Shown here piece by piece: positions 1-8,473 of a DNA stretch of 64,000 nucleotides. The notes below the pieces were generated by a model, which did not search any database, was not told the DNA's origin, and saw nothing but the letters and a program-made list of their open reading frames with translations. The stretch is taken from assembly GCA_963746255.1 (NCBI GenBank), contig CAVVAJ010000009.1, positions 434,001 to 498,000 of the forward strand. The letters are read 5' to 3'. This stretch comes from DAOVXM01 sp963746255 (GTDB lineage Bacteria; Chloroflexota; Anaerolineae; Anaerolineales; UBA4823). A program made the position numbers and the translations under genes. How positions within the stretch are numbered: position 1 is the stretch's first letter; every line of letters begins with the position of its first letter.

Positions 1-2
1 CT

Positions 3-152
3 TTGCTATCTGGCGCTTTACAACACCAATTGACTACCCTGTTTGCCCGTCATAGCAGGGTTATCAATATTATAGGTGGGCTGCTATTGATCGGCATCGC
101 CATCTATGATTTGAGCCTAAACTGGGAAATGTTGCGGTTTTTCTATGCTTAA
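3..152 (+). CDS. C-terminal end of a CcdA-like membrane protein (partial)
   Basis: The frame is open from the left edge of the window and stops at TAA 150-152, giving 49 residues. They hold one strongly hydrophobic helix (IINIIGGLLLIGIAIYDLSL region) after a basic stretch (LFARHSRV). A short basic loop, a final glycine-rich helix and a short tail is how cytochrome c biogenesis proteins of the CcdA/DsbD membrane family end. Those proteins pass reducing power across the membrane to thioredoxin-like partners. The next gene, 65 bases downstream, encodes a membrane-anchored thioredoxin-domain protein, which fits. With so little sequence the family call is an inference; another small multi-spanning transporter is possible. 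Confidence 0.45.
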   Translation: MLSGALQHQLTTLFARHSRVINIIGGLLLIGIAIYDLSLNWEMLRFFYA

Positions 153-217
153 ATACAACCATCAGTGCCTTTGATCTTGAGATGGAAATTCTATAGAATT
201 ATAGTAATTAGATAGCC

Positions 218-2506
218 ATGAAACCTAACACCAAAAAATGGTTGAAACTTACTGGTATTATTTTGATCATAGGTGCAATTATTTTCACTATTACAGTAAG
301 TTGGTCACTGATAGGACTGGGAATCCCGGGGCGAACCGTAAAAGCCACGTTCATCGCAGCCAAGCCAACAAACTCCGGTTCTACCAGCCTCCGACCGAAT
401 GTGATCGACACGACGAAAGATGGGGGTAATCGCCTCGCCAATGAGAAGAGCCCATACTTGTTGCAACATGCCTATGATCCAGTTGATTGGTATCCGTGGG
501 GGGAGGAAGCCTTCGAAAAAGCGCGCCAGGAAAACAAACCGATTTTTTTATCTATTGGCTATTCCACCTGTCATTGGTGTCATGTGATGAAAGAAGAATC
601 GTTTAGTGACCCTGAAGTAGCCAGCCTGTTGAACGAAACATTTGTCAACATCATCGTAGACCGGGAGGAACGTCCCGACATCGATGGTATTTATACGAAT
701 ATTGCCGTATCCATGAATGGCACCAGCGGCTGGCCATTAAATGTGATGATGACCTACGATCAAAAGCCTTTCTATATTGAAACCTATATTCCCAAAGAGA
801 ACCGCTTTGAGCGTATAGGTATGCTCGATTTGGTCCCCCAGTTGAAAGCTGCCTGGGAGAAACAAAATGATGAGTTAATGGAGATTGCCGAACAGGTTGC
901 AGTTAAAGTCAACCAAGTTGCCGGTACCAGCAGGCGCGGGGAATTGGCCTTGGATGAAGCGCTCCTTGAAAAAACGTATCTACAACTGGCGAAGCAGTTC
1001 GACGCACAAAACGGCGGCTTTGGGACAGAGCCGAAGTTCCCAACACCCCACAAGTTGCTGTTTCTTTTGCGCTATTGGCATCGGACTGGCAATGAATACG
1101 CCCTAGAAATTGTCGAGACCAGTCTACAAGCCATGCATCGGGGCGGGGTGTATGACCAGCTTGGCTTTGGTTTTCACCGGTATGCAATCGACGCGGCTTG
1201 GCAGGAGCCTCATTTTGAAAAAATGCTTTACGACCAGGCTTTACTGGCCATGGTTTACACCGAGGCATATCAAGTTACTGGCAAATCTGAATATGGGCAA
1301 ACTGCTCATGAAATCTTCGCCTACGTACTGCGCGACATGACCGCTCCATCCGGTGGATTTTATTCGGCTGAGGATGCCGACAGTGATGGGAAAGAAGGTG
1401 GCTTCTATCTGTGGACGGTTGATGAAATCCGCACGATCCTCAACGAAGAGGATGCGGAGTTGTTTATCATTGCCTACAATGTCACGGAGCAAGGGAATTA
1501 TATTGATCCCATCCAGGTTGTGCCATTGGGGGAAAATGTGCTCTTCCTGAGCAAATCATTATTCGATCTGGCAAAAAACCTGCGAATGCCAGAAGCAGAA
1601 TTGGTGTCCCGCCTGGATGCGGCCAGACAACAGCTTTTCGCTGAACGCGGAGCCCGTCTTGCAATACATCGGGATAACAAAATTTTGACTGACTGGAATG
1701 GTTTAATGATCGCGGCGCTTGCCAAGGCAGGTCAGGTCTTCAGTGATCCGACCTACACACAGGCTGCTCAGAACGCGGCAGACTTATTGCTGACCGAAAT
1801 GAGGAATGTGGACGGACGATTGTCCCACCGTTATCTGGAGAATGAGGCTGATCTGTCAGCCAACGTAGATGATTACGCATTCTTAGTCTGGGGTCTGATT
1901 GAATTGTACGAGTCCATCTTTGATGTCCGCTATCTGGATGAGGCGCTACACTTGACCGATGAATTGCTCGTCCACTTTTGGGATGAGGAAGACGGTGGTT
2001 TCTACTTTACCCCTAACGATGGTGAAGATTTGCTCGTGCGCCAGAAGGTCAGCAAGGATAGAGATTTGCCATCCGGGAATTCGGTGGCCATGCTAAATCT
2101 ACTGCGACTGAGTCGGATGACGGCCAACCCTCGACTAGAAGCGAAAGCTGTGGACATTGTCCAAGCCTTTACCCTGCAAGTCGAAGGCGCCCCTTCAGAT
2201 TACAGTCTGTTGATGAGTGCAGTCGATCTTGGCGTAGGGCCATCCTACGAGGTCGTCATAGCTGGCGATCTCTCGGCGGTTGATACACAGGAGATGTTAT
2301 CAGCGCTGAGACATAAATTTATCCCCAACAAAGTCGTCCTGCTCCGCCCACCTGGAAATTCCCCAGAGATCCTACGCCTGGCTGAATATATCAAGTACAA
2401 TACCAGTCGAAATGGGCAGGCTACGGCCTACGTTTGCTTGAATTATTATTGTGAGTTGCCCACCACTGACATTTTACAAATGGTGGCTTTGCTTGAAAAG
2501 AAGTAG
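218..2506 (+). CDS. Membrane-anchored thioredoxin-domain protein, DUF255/YyaL (spermatogenesis-associated protein 20-like)
   Basis: This 762-residue protein has an N-terminal membrane anchor (about residues 10-33), a linker, and then a thioredoxin-like domain starting at NRLANEKSPYLLQHAYDPVD, the hallmark opening of the DUF255 family. A CxxC site lies at C118-H-W-C121 inside STCHWCHVM. The remaining roughly 500 residues form the (alpha/alpha)6-barrel part of the family, with the segments GGFYSAEDADS and NKILTDWNGLMIAAL typical of it. Bacterial members are usually 650-700 residues and cytosolic, so the added N-terminal anchor places the redox domain outside the membrane. The family's reaction is not settled; thiol-disulfide chemistry or sugar-epimerase-like activity have been considered. 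Proximity to a CcdA-like gene suggests it receives electrons from it. Confidence 0.85.
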   Translation: MKPNTKKWLKLTGIILIIGAIIFTITVSWSLIGLGIPGRTVKATFIAAKPTNSGSTSLRPNVIDTTKDGGNRLANEKSPYLLQHAYDPVDWYPWGEEAFEKARQENKPIFLSIGYSTCHWCHVMKEESFSDPEVASLLNETFVNIIVDREERPDIDGIYTNIAVSMNGTSGWPLNVMMTYDQKPFYIETYIPKENRFERIGMLDLVPQLKAAWEKQNDELMEIAEQVAVKVNQVAGTSRRGELALDEALLEKTYLQLAKQFDAQNGGFGTEPKFPTPHKLLFLLRYWHRTGNEYALEIVETSLQAMHRGGVYDQLGFGFHRYAIDAAWQEPHFEKMLYDQALLAMVYTEAYQVTGKSEYGQTAHEIFAYVLRDMTAPSGGFYSAEDADSDGKEGGFYLWTVDEIRTILNEEDAELFIIAYNVTEQGNYIDPIQVVPLGENVLFLSKSLFDLAKNLRMPEAELVSRLDAARQQLFAERGARLAIHRDNKILTDWNGLMIAALAKAGQVFSDPTYTQAAQNAADLLLTEMRNVDGRLSHRYLENEADLSANVDDYAFLVWGLIELYESIFDVRYLDEALHLTDELLVHFWDEEDGGFYFTPNDGEDLLVRQKVSKDRDLPSGNSVAMLNLLRLSRMTANPRLEAKAVDIVQAFTLQVEGAPSDYSLLMSAVDLGVGPSYEVVIAGDLSAVDTQEMLSALRHKFIPNKVVLLRPPGNSPEILRLAEYIKYNTSRNGQATAYVCLNYYCELPTTDILQMVALLEKK

Positions 2507-2843
2507 TCAAAACTGCTTGAGTTCTGAGCGAATGATGGTTTTTTGATGATCGTCCTGTATGTCGTCAATCCAATTACACTTGGGGTGGTTTACTAAGGGA
2601 TGCCTTTGTTTCTCGGTTGGTTCACAAGGGGAGAAAATTATACAATAAGACCAGCGCCTCTCTACAGCCGCAAGTCGTTACCCTCTGCCCGAAACTGGTT
2701 GTACGGTCTAGCTCGATTTATAATCCATCAGTCTGATCCCATCCCTCACTACTTGCAGCTCTGTCCTTGCCAGGTGGTGTTTCATGGTAATCCGAGGTAA
2801 TTAGCGGTCGCATTCAATAACAAAGTTACTTGGAGGAAACCCT
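2507..2843. other. Intergenic region upstream of the arabinose operon
   Basis: About 340 bases have no credible gene. A 66-codon open frame (2600-2800) has no ribosome binding site and no recognisable composition. A TATAAT-like hexamer lies at about 2720 and could be a -10 element, but the spacing to an upstream -35 is poor. The araA ribosome binding site (GGAGG, 2832-2836) closes the region. Confidence 0.4.
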
Positions 2844-4349
2844 ATGGAAGATCTAAAGCAATTTGAGGTATGGTTCGTCACGGGTAGCCAGCACCTGTAT
2901 GGTGAAGAAACCCTGAAGCAAGTAGCCGAAGATTCCTGGGTTATTGCCCAAGAGCTCGATCAATCCGCACATATCCCCGTGCGGGTTGTGTATAAACCAA
3001 TCCTGACAACACCGGATGCGGTCACGCAGCTTTGCATGGATGCCAATGCAGCAAAAAACTGCATTGGGTTGATTACCTGGATGCATACCTTCTCACCCGC
3101 CAAGATGTGGATCGCAGGGCTGAGCCAGTTGCGAAAACCTTTTGTGCACCTGCATACACAGTTTAACCGGGATATCCCCTGGTCCCAGATTGATATGGAT
3201 TTCATGAACCTGAACCAGTCGGCGCATGGCGGGCGCGAGTTTGGGTTCATCGGCGCCAGGATGCGTTTGAACCGCAAGGTGATCGTGGGGTTCTGGCAGG
3301 AGCAAGCGGTGCAAGCCCAACTGGAGACCTGGGTAAGAGCTGCATGTGCCTGGCATGACGCCCAGGGGGCCAAGATTGCCCGATTTGGCGACAACATGCG
3401 CGATGTCGCGGTTACCGAAGGCGACAAGGTCGCAGCGCAGATCCAATTGGGGTACTCCGTATACGGTTATGGCGTTGGGGATCTGGTCGCCTCCGTGAAT
3501 CAGGTAACGGATGCCGAAATCGAGGCGTTAGTGAATGAATATGACCAGCGCTATTTGGTGGCCGAAAACTTGCGACCGGGTGGGGCGCAGCGCACAGCGT
3601 TACGTGAAGCAGCTCGCATCGAGGCTGGTATGCGGCGTTTTTTAGAAGCGGGTAACTTTAAAGCCTTCACAACCACTTTTGAGGATTTGCATGGCTTGGT
3701 GCAACTACCGGGTTTGGCGGTGCAAAGGCTTATGGCTGACGGTTATGGCTTTGGCGCCGAAGGAGACTGGAAGACGGCAGCCCTTGTGCGGGCGATGAAG
3801 GTCATGTCAACTGGCATGACTGGCGGAGCCTCCTTCATGGAAGATTACACCTACCATCTGGAACCAGGTAACATGAAAGTGCTGGGCGCCCATATGCTGG
3901 AAGTATGCGCTTCGATCGCGGATGGAACGCCAGCCTTGGAGATGTATTTCCTGGGTATCGGCGGCAAAGCAGATCCAGCCAGGTTGGTATTCAATGTTAC
4001 TAGTGGACCGGCGGTGAACGCTTCAGTAATCGACCTGGGGAATCGCTTCCGTATGCTGGTCAACCCGGTGGAAGTCGTGCAGCCGGACGCGCCGCTTCCC
4101 AAATTACCGGTCGCCAGGGTTGTGTGGGTGCCGAAGCCAAACTTGAAAATCGCCGCGGCCGCTTGGATATTGGCAGGTGGCGCGCACCACACGGGCTTCA
4201 GCCAAGCCCTTACTTCTGAGCATTTGGAAGACTTCGCCACGATGGCGGATATCGAATATGTGCTGATTGATGCAGACACAGAGCTGGGCGCCTTCAAGAA
4301 GGAGCTGAAATGGAACGAGATGTACTATCTCCTGGCAAAGGGATTGTAA
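2844..4349 (+). CDS. araA: L-arabinose isomerase
   Basis: It converts L-arabinose to L-ribulose, the first step of L-arabinose breakdown in the cytoplasm. The 501-residue length equals the family norm. The start MEDLKQFEVWFVTGSQHLYG is the characteristic N-terminus of AraA, and conserved blocks such as HTFSPAKMWIAGL, LHTQFNRDIPW, EGDWKTAALVRAMK, and SFMEDYTYHLEP are present. The metal-binding glutamates (in EGDWK and MEDYTYH) and histidines (GAHMLEVC and the C-terminal HHTGFS) can be seen. A good ribosome binding site, GGAGG, sits 7 bases before the ATG. It leads a co-directional operon with the kinase and epimerase. No arabinose transporter or AraR regulator lies next to it in this window. 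Confidence 0.97.
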   Translation: MEDLKQFEVWFVTGSQHLYGEETLKQVAEDSWVIAQELDQSAHIPVRVVYKPILTTPDAVTQLCMDANAAKNCIGLITWMHTFSPAKMWIAGLSQLRKPFVHLHTQFNRDIPWSQIDMDFMNLNQSAHGGREFGFIGARMRLNRKVIVGFWQEQAVQAQLETWVRAACAWHDAQGAKIARFGDNMRDVAVTEGDKVAAQIQLGYSVYGYGVGDLVASVNQVTDAEIEALVNEYDQRYLVAENLRPGGAQRTALREAARIEAGMRRFLEAGNFKAFTTTFEDLHGLVQLPGLAVQRLMADGYGFGAEGDWKTAALVRAMKVMSTGMTGGASFMEDYTYHLEPGNMKVLGAHMLEVCASIADGTPALEMYFLGIGGKADPARLVFNVTSGPAVNASVIDLGNRFRMLVNPVEVVQPDAPLPKLPVARVVWVPKPNLKIAAAAWILAGGAHHTGFSQALTSEHLEDFATMADIEYVLIDADTELGAFKKELKWNEMYYLLAKGL

Positions 4350-4489
4350 TTGGCTGATATCCCTACGTCTTCACAAGTGGCGATGTAGGCTTGCATAAAC
4401 AACTGATGCAAGCGCTCAGCGCGGTGCTCAGCCGTCGTAGGCTTGAAAATCATCCAACATATGGAAAGGTGAACCCTATGGGAGGCATG

Positions 4490-6169
4490 ATGGATAAACA
4501 CAAATATACGGTCGGCGTGGACTACGGCACTGAATCGGGAAGGGCGGTTTTGGTGGATGTGACCGATGGGCGCGAGGTTACCACCGCTGTACACCCCTAT
4601 TCTGATGGCGTGATTGACCGCGTATTGCCAGATACACAGATCGATCTCCCCCCAGACTTCGCCTTGCAGAACCCTGCTGATTATATCTCCGTGCTAGAGG
4701 TTACCATCCCTGCGGTTCTGGATCAGTCCGGCGTTCAGGCCGAAGATGTGATCGGGCTGGGCACAGATTTCACCGCTTGCACGATGTTGCCCATCGATTT
4801 CCAAGGTACACCGCTCTGTATGAGACCGGAATGGAAGGATAATCCTTATGCCTGGGTAAAATTGTGGAAACATCATGCTGCCCAACCGGAAGCCAACCTG
4901 CTCAATTCTATCGCTGAGCTGCGGGGAGAAGCCTGGCTGCAGCGCTACGGTGGGAAAATCTCCTCAGAATGGATGATCCCCAAGATCTGGGAGACGCTCA
5001 ATAAAGCCCCGGATGTCTTTGAAGCCGCTGATAAGTTTATCGAGGCCGCTGACTGGATCGTACTTCAACTCACCGGACAGGAGCGTCGTAATTCATGCAC
5101 GGCAGGGTATAAGGCAATTTGGAGCAAGCGCGAAGGCTACCCGGATAAAGACTTCTTTGCTGCTTTGGATCCACGCCTGGGCAGCCTGATCGATCGGAAG
5201 CTCAGCCAGACAATCTATCCGCTAGGCGGGCACGCCGGAAATATCTTGCCGGATATGGCGCAGCGCATAGGCCTGCATCCTGGTGTGGCAGTTTCGATCG
5301 GGAATGTGGATGCCCACGTTTCTGTACCAGCGTCCACAGTGGTGGAACCAGGGCGCATGGTGATCATCATGGGGACCTCTATTTGTCATATGGTGCTTGG
5401 CGAGACCGAGCAAATTGTGCCAGGCATGTGTGGTGTGGTAGAAGACGGTATCATTCCTGGGTTTCACGGCTACGAAGCCGGTCAATCGTGCGTAGGCGAT
5501 CACTTCGCCTGGTTTGTAAAGAACTGCACTCCGTCCGCCTATGAACAGGAAGCCAGGCAGAAAGGCATCGACCTGCACCTCTTGCTGGAGCAGAAGGCTG
5601 CTGCCCAGAAACCGGGTGAACATGGCCTGCTGGCATTAGACTGGTGGAATGGCAACCGCTCGGTATTGGTGGATGTAGATCTGACCGGCATGCTGCTAGG
5701 CGCTACACTGGCGACCTCGCCAGAGGATATCTACCGGGCTTTGATCGAGGCGACTGCCTACGGTACACGTATGATCGTCGATACCTTTGAAGAGAATGGT
5801 GTGGCCGTGAACGAGATTGTGGCTTGTGGTGGGCTGCCGGAACGCAACAAGCTGCTGATGCAGATCTATGCCGACGTTACCGGCAAAATTATCAAGATAA
5901 GTGCATCTGAACAGACGCCTGCCTTGGGCTCTGCCATGTTCGGTGCAGTTGCAGCGGGCAGCGCTGCAGGCGGTTATGATTCGATCTATGAGGCCGCACA
6001 GAAGATGGCGCGCCTGAAAGATGTATTCTATACCCCGATATCCGAAAACAAAGCTGTTTACGACCTTCTCTTCGCCGAGTATAAGCGTCTGCATGACTAT
6101 TTTGGGCGCGGTGAAAATGACGTGATGAAACGTCTGAAGGCTATCCGAGCGCAAGCGCGCGGGAGCTGA
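4490..6169 (+). CDS. araB: Ribulokinase
   Basis: It phosphorylates L-ribulose to L-ribulose 5-phosphate, the second step of arabinose use. The protein belongs to the FGGY carbohydrate kinases: the N-terminal phosphate-binding strand is VGVDYGTESGRAVLVDV, the ribulokinase-type GTDFTACTMLPID block follows, and the C-terminal nucleotide-binding part contains EATAYGTRMIVDTFEENG and ACGGLPERNKLLMQI. The reading frame is open from 4391, but the ATG at 4490 (MDKHKYTVGVDYG) is chosen because GGGAGG lies just before it at 4480-4485. That gives 559 residues, close to the family length. ATG 4478 and 4487 are alternatives. It sits 140 bases after araA and 3 bases before araD. Confidence 0.95.
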   Translation: MDKHKYTVGVDYGTESGRAVLVDVTDGREVTTAVHPYSDGVIDRVLPDTQIDLPPDFALQNPADYISVLEVTIPAVLDQSGVQAEDVIGLGTDFTACTMLPIDFQGTPLCMRPEWKDNPYAWVKLWKHHAAQPEANLLNSIAELRGEAWLQRYGGKISSEWMIPKIWETLNKAPDVFEAADKFIEAADWIVLQLTGQERRNSCTAGYKAIWSKREGYPDKDFFAALDPRLGSLIDRKLSQTIYPLGGHAGNILPDMAQRIGLHPGVAVSIGNVDAHVSVPASTVVEPGRMVIIMGTSICHMVLGETEQIVPGMCGVVEDGIIPGFHGYEAGQSCVGDHFAWFVKNCTPSAYEQEARQKGIDLHLLLEQKAAAQKPGEHGLLALDWWNGNRSVLVDVDLTGMLLGATLATSPEDIYRALIEATAYGTRMIVDTFEENGVAVNEIVACGGLPERNKLLMQIYADVTGKIIKISASEQTPALGSAMFGAVAAGSAAGGYDSIYEAAQKMARLKDVFYTPISENKAVYDLLFAEYKRLHDYFGRGENDVMKRLKAIRAQARGS

Positions 6170-6172
6170 AGC

Positions 6173-6817
6173 ATGATCTTGAAGACTTTACGAAAAGAAC
6201 TGACCTTGCTAAACCAAGCCCTGCCTGAGAACGGACTGGTTATCTGGACAAGCGGGAACGTTAGTTTGCGTGATCCTGAGACGGGTTATGTTGCGATCAA
6301 GGCCTCTGGGGTTAAATTCGCGGACCTGAAGCCAGAGAGTATGATAGTCCTCGACCTGGATGGAAGGGTTATTGATGGCACTTTAAAGCCCTCTTCGGAC
6401 ACCGCCAGTCATCTATATATCTACCAGCACCGTCCGGACGTTTATGGCATCGTTCACACGCACTCGAACTATGCCACTGCATTTGCTACGGTGGGCAAAC
6501 CGATCCCGGTCTATCTGACTGCCCAAGCAGATGAATTCGGCGGGCCCATACCCTGCGGGGGTTTCGCTCTGATCGGCGGTGAGCAGGTTGGTCAGGCGGT
6601 GATTGAAGCGATCGGTGATTCACCGGCCGTGCTGCTCAAAAACCATGGCGTATTCACAGTCGGCCCTTCGGGAGAAGCAGCTCTCAAGGCAGCCGTGATG
6701 GTGGAGGATATCGCTCGGACAGTTTGGATAGCCTTGCAGATTGGACAGCCGGATGAGATCCCAGAGGGGATGATAAACAAGCTGAATGAGCGCTATCGGA
6801 ACGAGTACGGTCAGTAA
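6173..6817 (+). CDS. araD: L-ribulose-5-phosphate 4-epimerase
   Basis: A class II aldolase/epimerase of 214 residues that converts L-ribulose 5-phosphate to D-xylulose 5-phosphate, feeding the pentose phosphate pathway. Visible family features are the TSGNVSLRD loop (residues 26-34), the serine/aspartate pair in KPSSDTASH, the zinc-binding pair H95-T-H97 in GIVHTHSNYAT, and the third histidine in LLKNHGV (about residue 158). It is about 15 residues shorter than the E. coli enzyme, mainly before the third zinc ligand. It starts three bases after the araB stop, so translation is probably coupled. As a family member alone it could also be a fuculose-phosphate aldolase-like enzyme, but the operon decides for AraD. 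Confidence 0.92.
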   Translation: MILKTLRKELTLLNQALPENGLVIWTSGNVSLRDPETGYVAIKASGVKFADLKPESMIVLDLDGRVIDGTLKPSSDTASHLYIYQHRPDVYGIVHTHSNYATAFATVGKPIPVYLTAQADEFGGPIPCGGFALIGGEQVGQAVIEAIGDSPAVLLKNHGVFTVGPSGEAALKAAVMVEDIARTVWIALQIGQPDEIPEGMINKLNERYRNEYGQ

Positions 6818-7506
6818 AGACTGATCGATTGCTAGAAGATCACTCCCATCCTCCCACTCGTATAATGTGTATTTAGTCGCTGACCGGTGCAGAAAGTTTC
6901 ATGATGGAATCAAAGATCACATAGCAATAACAATCTGACCCGAGTGCATCCAATAGCATGTTTCTATTCCAGCCCGACCTTATCGGATACAGTATCGCTA
7001 ATCTCGGCGCTTTTCAAATCTTTCGCTAACGTTGCAGTATGCTGGCAAGCAGATGCGGTAAACGCGTCAGCCCCCTAGGGGCGCTCTTCCCCAGGGTGCC
7101 CACTATGAGTAATCCAGTTTGTGTTGAGATTCACATACCCACAGAGAATAGCATATTATCAAGGGTGTTGTAACACAGGATTGTGCGGTGTCCAGGAGAT
7201 ATTACACTACTTTAGGTATGGGTACTAGAGCTAAAAAGATCGATTGATAGAGTGGGTTGGATTCCGAAATTTCCCCCGCCAGAACACTTCCCAAAACTCG
7301 ATTTAAATAGCACGGTTGTACTATAAATAATCCTGGTCATTTTCCACTGTTTCCCGATTCGCGGCCGATCATTCGAACTAGGCACTAAAATATAAATTAC
7401 TCAAAAATCAGCCTGGACATCACCACGAACAGTGGATCGTAGTTGCCCTGCACATTATCTACAGATTCCCCCAATTTCTAGCCATCCCCATTAGCTTCTC
7501 TATAGA
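6818..7506. other. Non-coding region after the arabinose operon
   Basis: About 690 bases have no open frame with a ribosome binding site or a recognisable product. The composition is AT-rich and frequently interrupted by stops in all frames. A short palindromic GC-rich patch (AGCCCCCTAGGGGCGCTC, around 7069-7086) is the only local structure noticed. No tRNA-like T-arm was seen on either strand. Confidence 0.4.
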
Positions 7507-7770
7507 CATGGAGTTTTGCGAAGCAAAAACTCCTAAGCAACGCGATAGCTTTGCCAACTCCCGAGCAATGCTTTAAGGTTGCCATCATGCTCACTTATAG
7601 CCATGGAGTTTTGCACCGACCCACAGGATCTCAAAGAAAACACTCCCGATCAATGCGATAGCGTTGCCATCAAGCTCATACAAGACATGGATTTTTGCAC
7701 CGACCCGCAGGGGCGCCAAGCAAACACTCCTGAGCCATGCGTAAGCATTACCACTTGCTGTACAAAATGT
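7507..7770. repeat. Imperfect tandem repeat, about 85 bp per unit, about three copies
   Basis: Blocks recur in the same order at about 85-base spacing. ATGGAGTTTTGC / ATGGATTTTTGC followed by ACCGACCC(A/G)CAGG appears at 7603 and 7687, with a shortened copy at 7508. AAACACTCC recurs at 7639 and 7723, with AAAACTCC at 7526. The segment CAATGCGATAGCGTTGCCA at 7651 has relatives at 7566 and 7735. The last two full units differ by substitutions and a few indels. Short open frames run through the repeat on both strands, but the repeat is the more economical explanation for them. Confidence 0.75.
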
Positions 7771-7936
7771 GATATCTTTCAGTGAATTTGTCACCCTTTG
7801 AGGGCAAAAGTGACCACGAGCGTGAACGGAAATGAACGAGTTTGTTAAGCAAGAGATCTTTAGGATATCGACTATTCTTATGGTAAACTTTTTGCGACAG
7901 TATCGTTAGCGAAGCTTTACCAGGAGGGTCACGACC

Positions 7937-8311
7937 GTGGCAGCATCTATCAAAGAACAAATGATTGCGAGGTTGAGACAAATGCAGGCTGCCTCCCCCG
8001 ACATGGAGGCCTCTGCGGTCGTCTCCGTCGATGGATTGATCATTGCTTCGGCACTTCCTTCGGATGTTGAGGAGGACCGCGTATCTGCAATGTCCGCGGC
8101 GATGCTAAGCCTGGGCGACCGTATTGCTAGTGAATTAGGTCGCGGCACACTCGAGCAGGTTTTCATCCGTGGTCGGAACGGTTTTGTGATTTTATCCGCA
8201 GTAGGTGATGACGCGGTTCTCACCGCACTAGCGCGGGAGAATGCCAAACTTGGACTAATTTTTCTGGAAATGCGCCGGGCAGCCGAAGACTTGATGAGGA
8301 TCGTGACGTGA
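7937..8311 (+). CDS. Roadblock/LC7-domain protein (MglB-like)
   Basis: A 124-residue single-domain protein starting at GTG 7937 behind a strong AGGAGGGT site (7922-7929). The alternating pattern after ASAVVSVDGLIIASALP, then the long helix ending in AMLSLGDRIASELGRG, then the strands LEQVFIRGRNGFVILSAVG, matches the Roadblock/LC7 fold. In bacteria these domains form dimers that act as regulators of small Ras-like GTPases (the MglA/MglB pair) or as scaffold proteins. No MglA-like GTPase lies beside it here, so its partner is unknown. A strong intrinsic terminator (8349-8391) follows directly, so it is probably transcribed on its own and not with pyrG. Confidence 0.85.
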   Translation: MAASIKEQMIARLRQMQAASPDMEASAVVSVDGLIIASALPSDVEEDRVSAMSAAMLSLGDRIASELGRGTLEQVFIRGRNGFVILSAVGDDAVLTALARENAKLGLIFLEMRRAAEDLMRIVT

Positions 8312-8348
8312 GACCGCACTGCTCACAGCAAAGTAAAACACACCCTGT

Positions 8349-8391
8349 AGGGAGGGAGCCGGTCATCGGCCCTCCCTTCTTCTTTTTTTTT
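8349..8391 (+). terminator. Intrinsic terminator after the roadblock gene
   Basis: The arms AGGGAGGGAGCCG and CGGCCCTCCCTT pair around a GTCAT loop (GGGAGGG/CCTCCC core plus GCCG/CGGC), followed by TCTTCTTTTTTTTT. The long T-run on the plus strand shows the direction. It separates the roadblock gene from pyrG. Confidence 0.9.
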
Positions 8392-8473
8392 AGCGATATG
8401 TGAATCTCATCAAGATCGCATTCCGCATAGACAATCGTTAGTGGGAACGCTTTATCAGTTGATGGAGGCCGTG

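Noticed and set aside
2600..2800. 66-codon open frame before araA
   Set aside because: It has no ribosome binding site, no hydrophobic or charged pattern, and lies where the araA promoter should be.
7579..7794. Two overlapping short frames on opposite strands
   Set aside because: Both run through the 85-bp repeat; the repeat explains the open frames.
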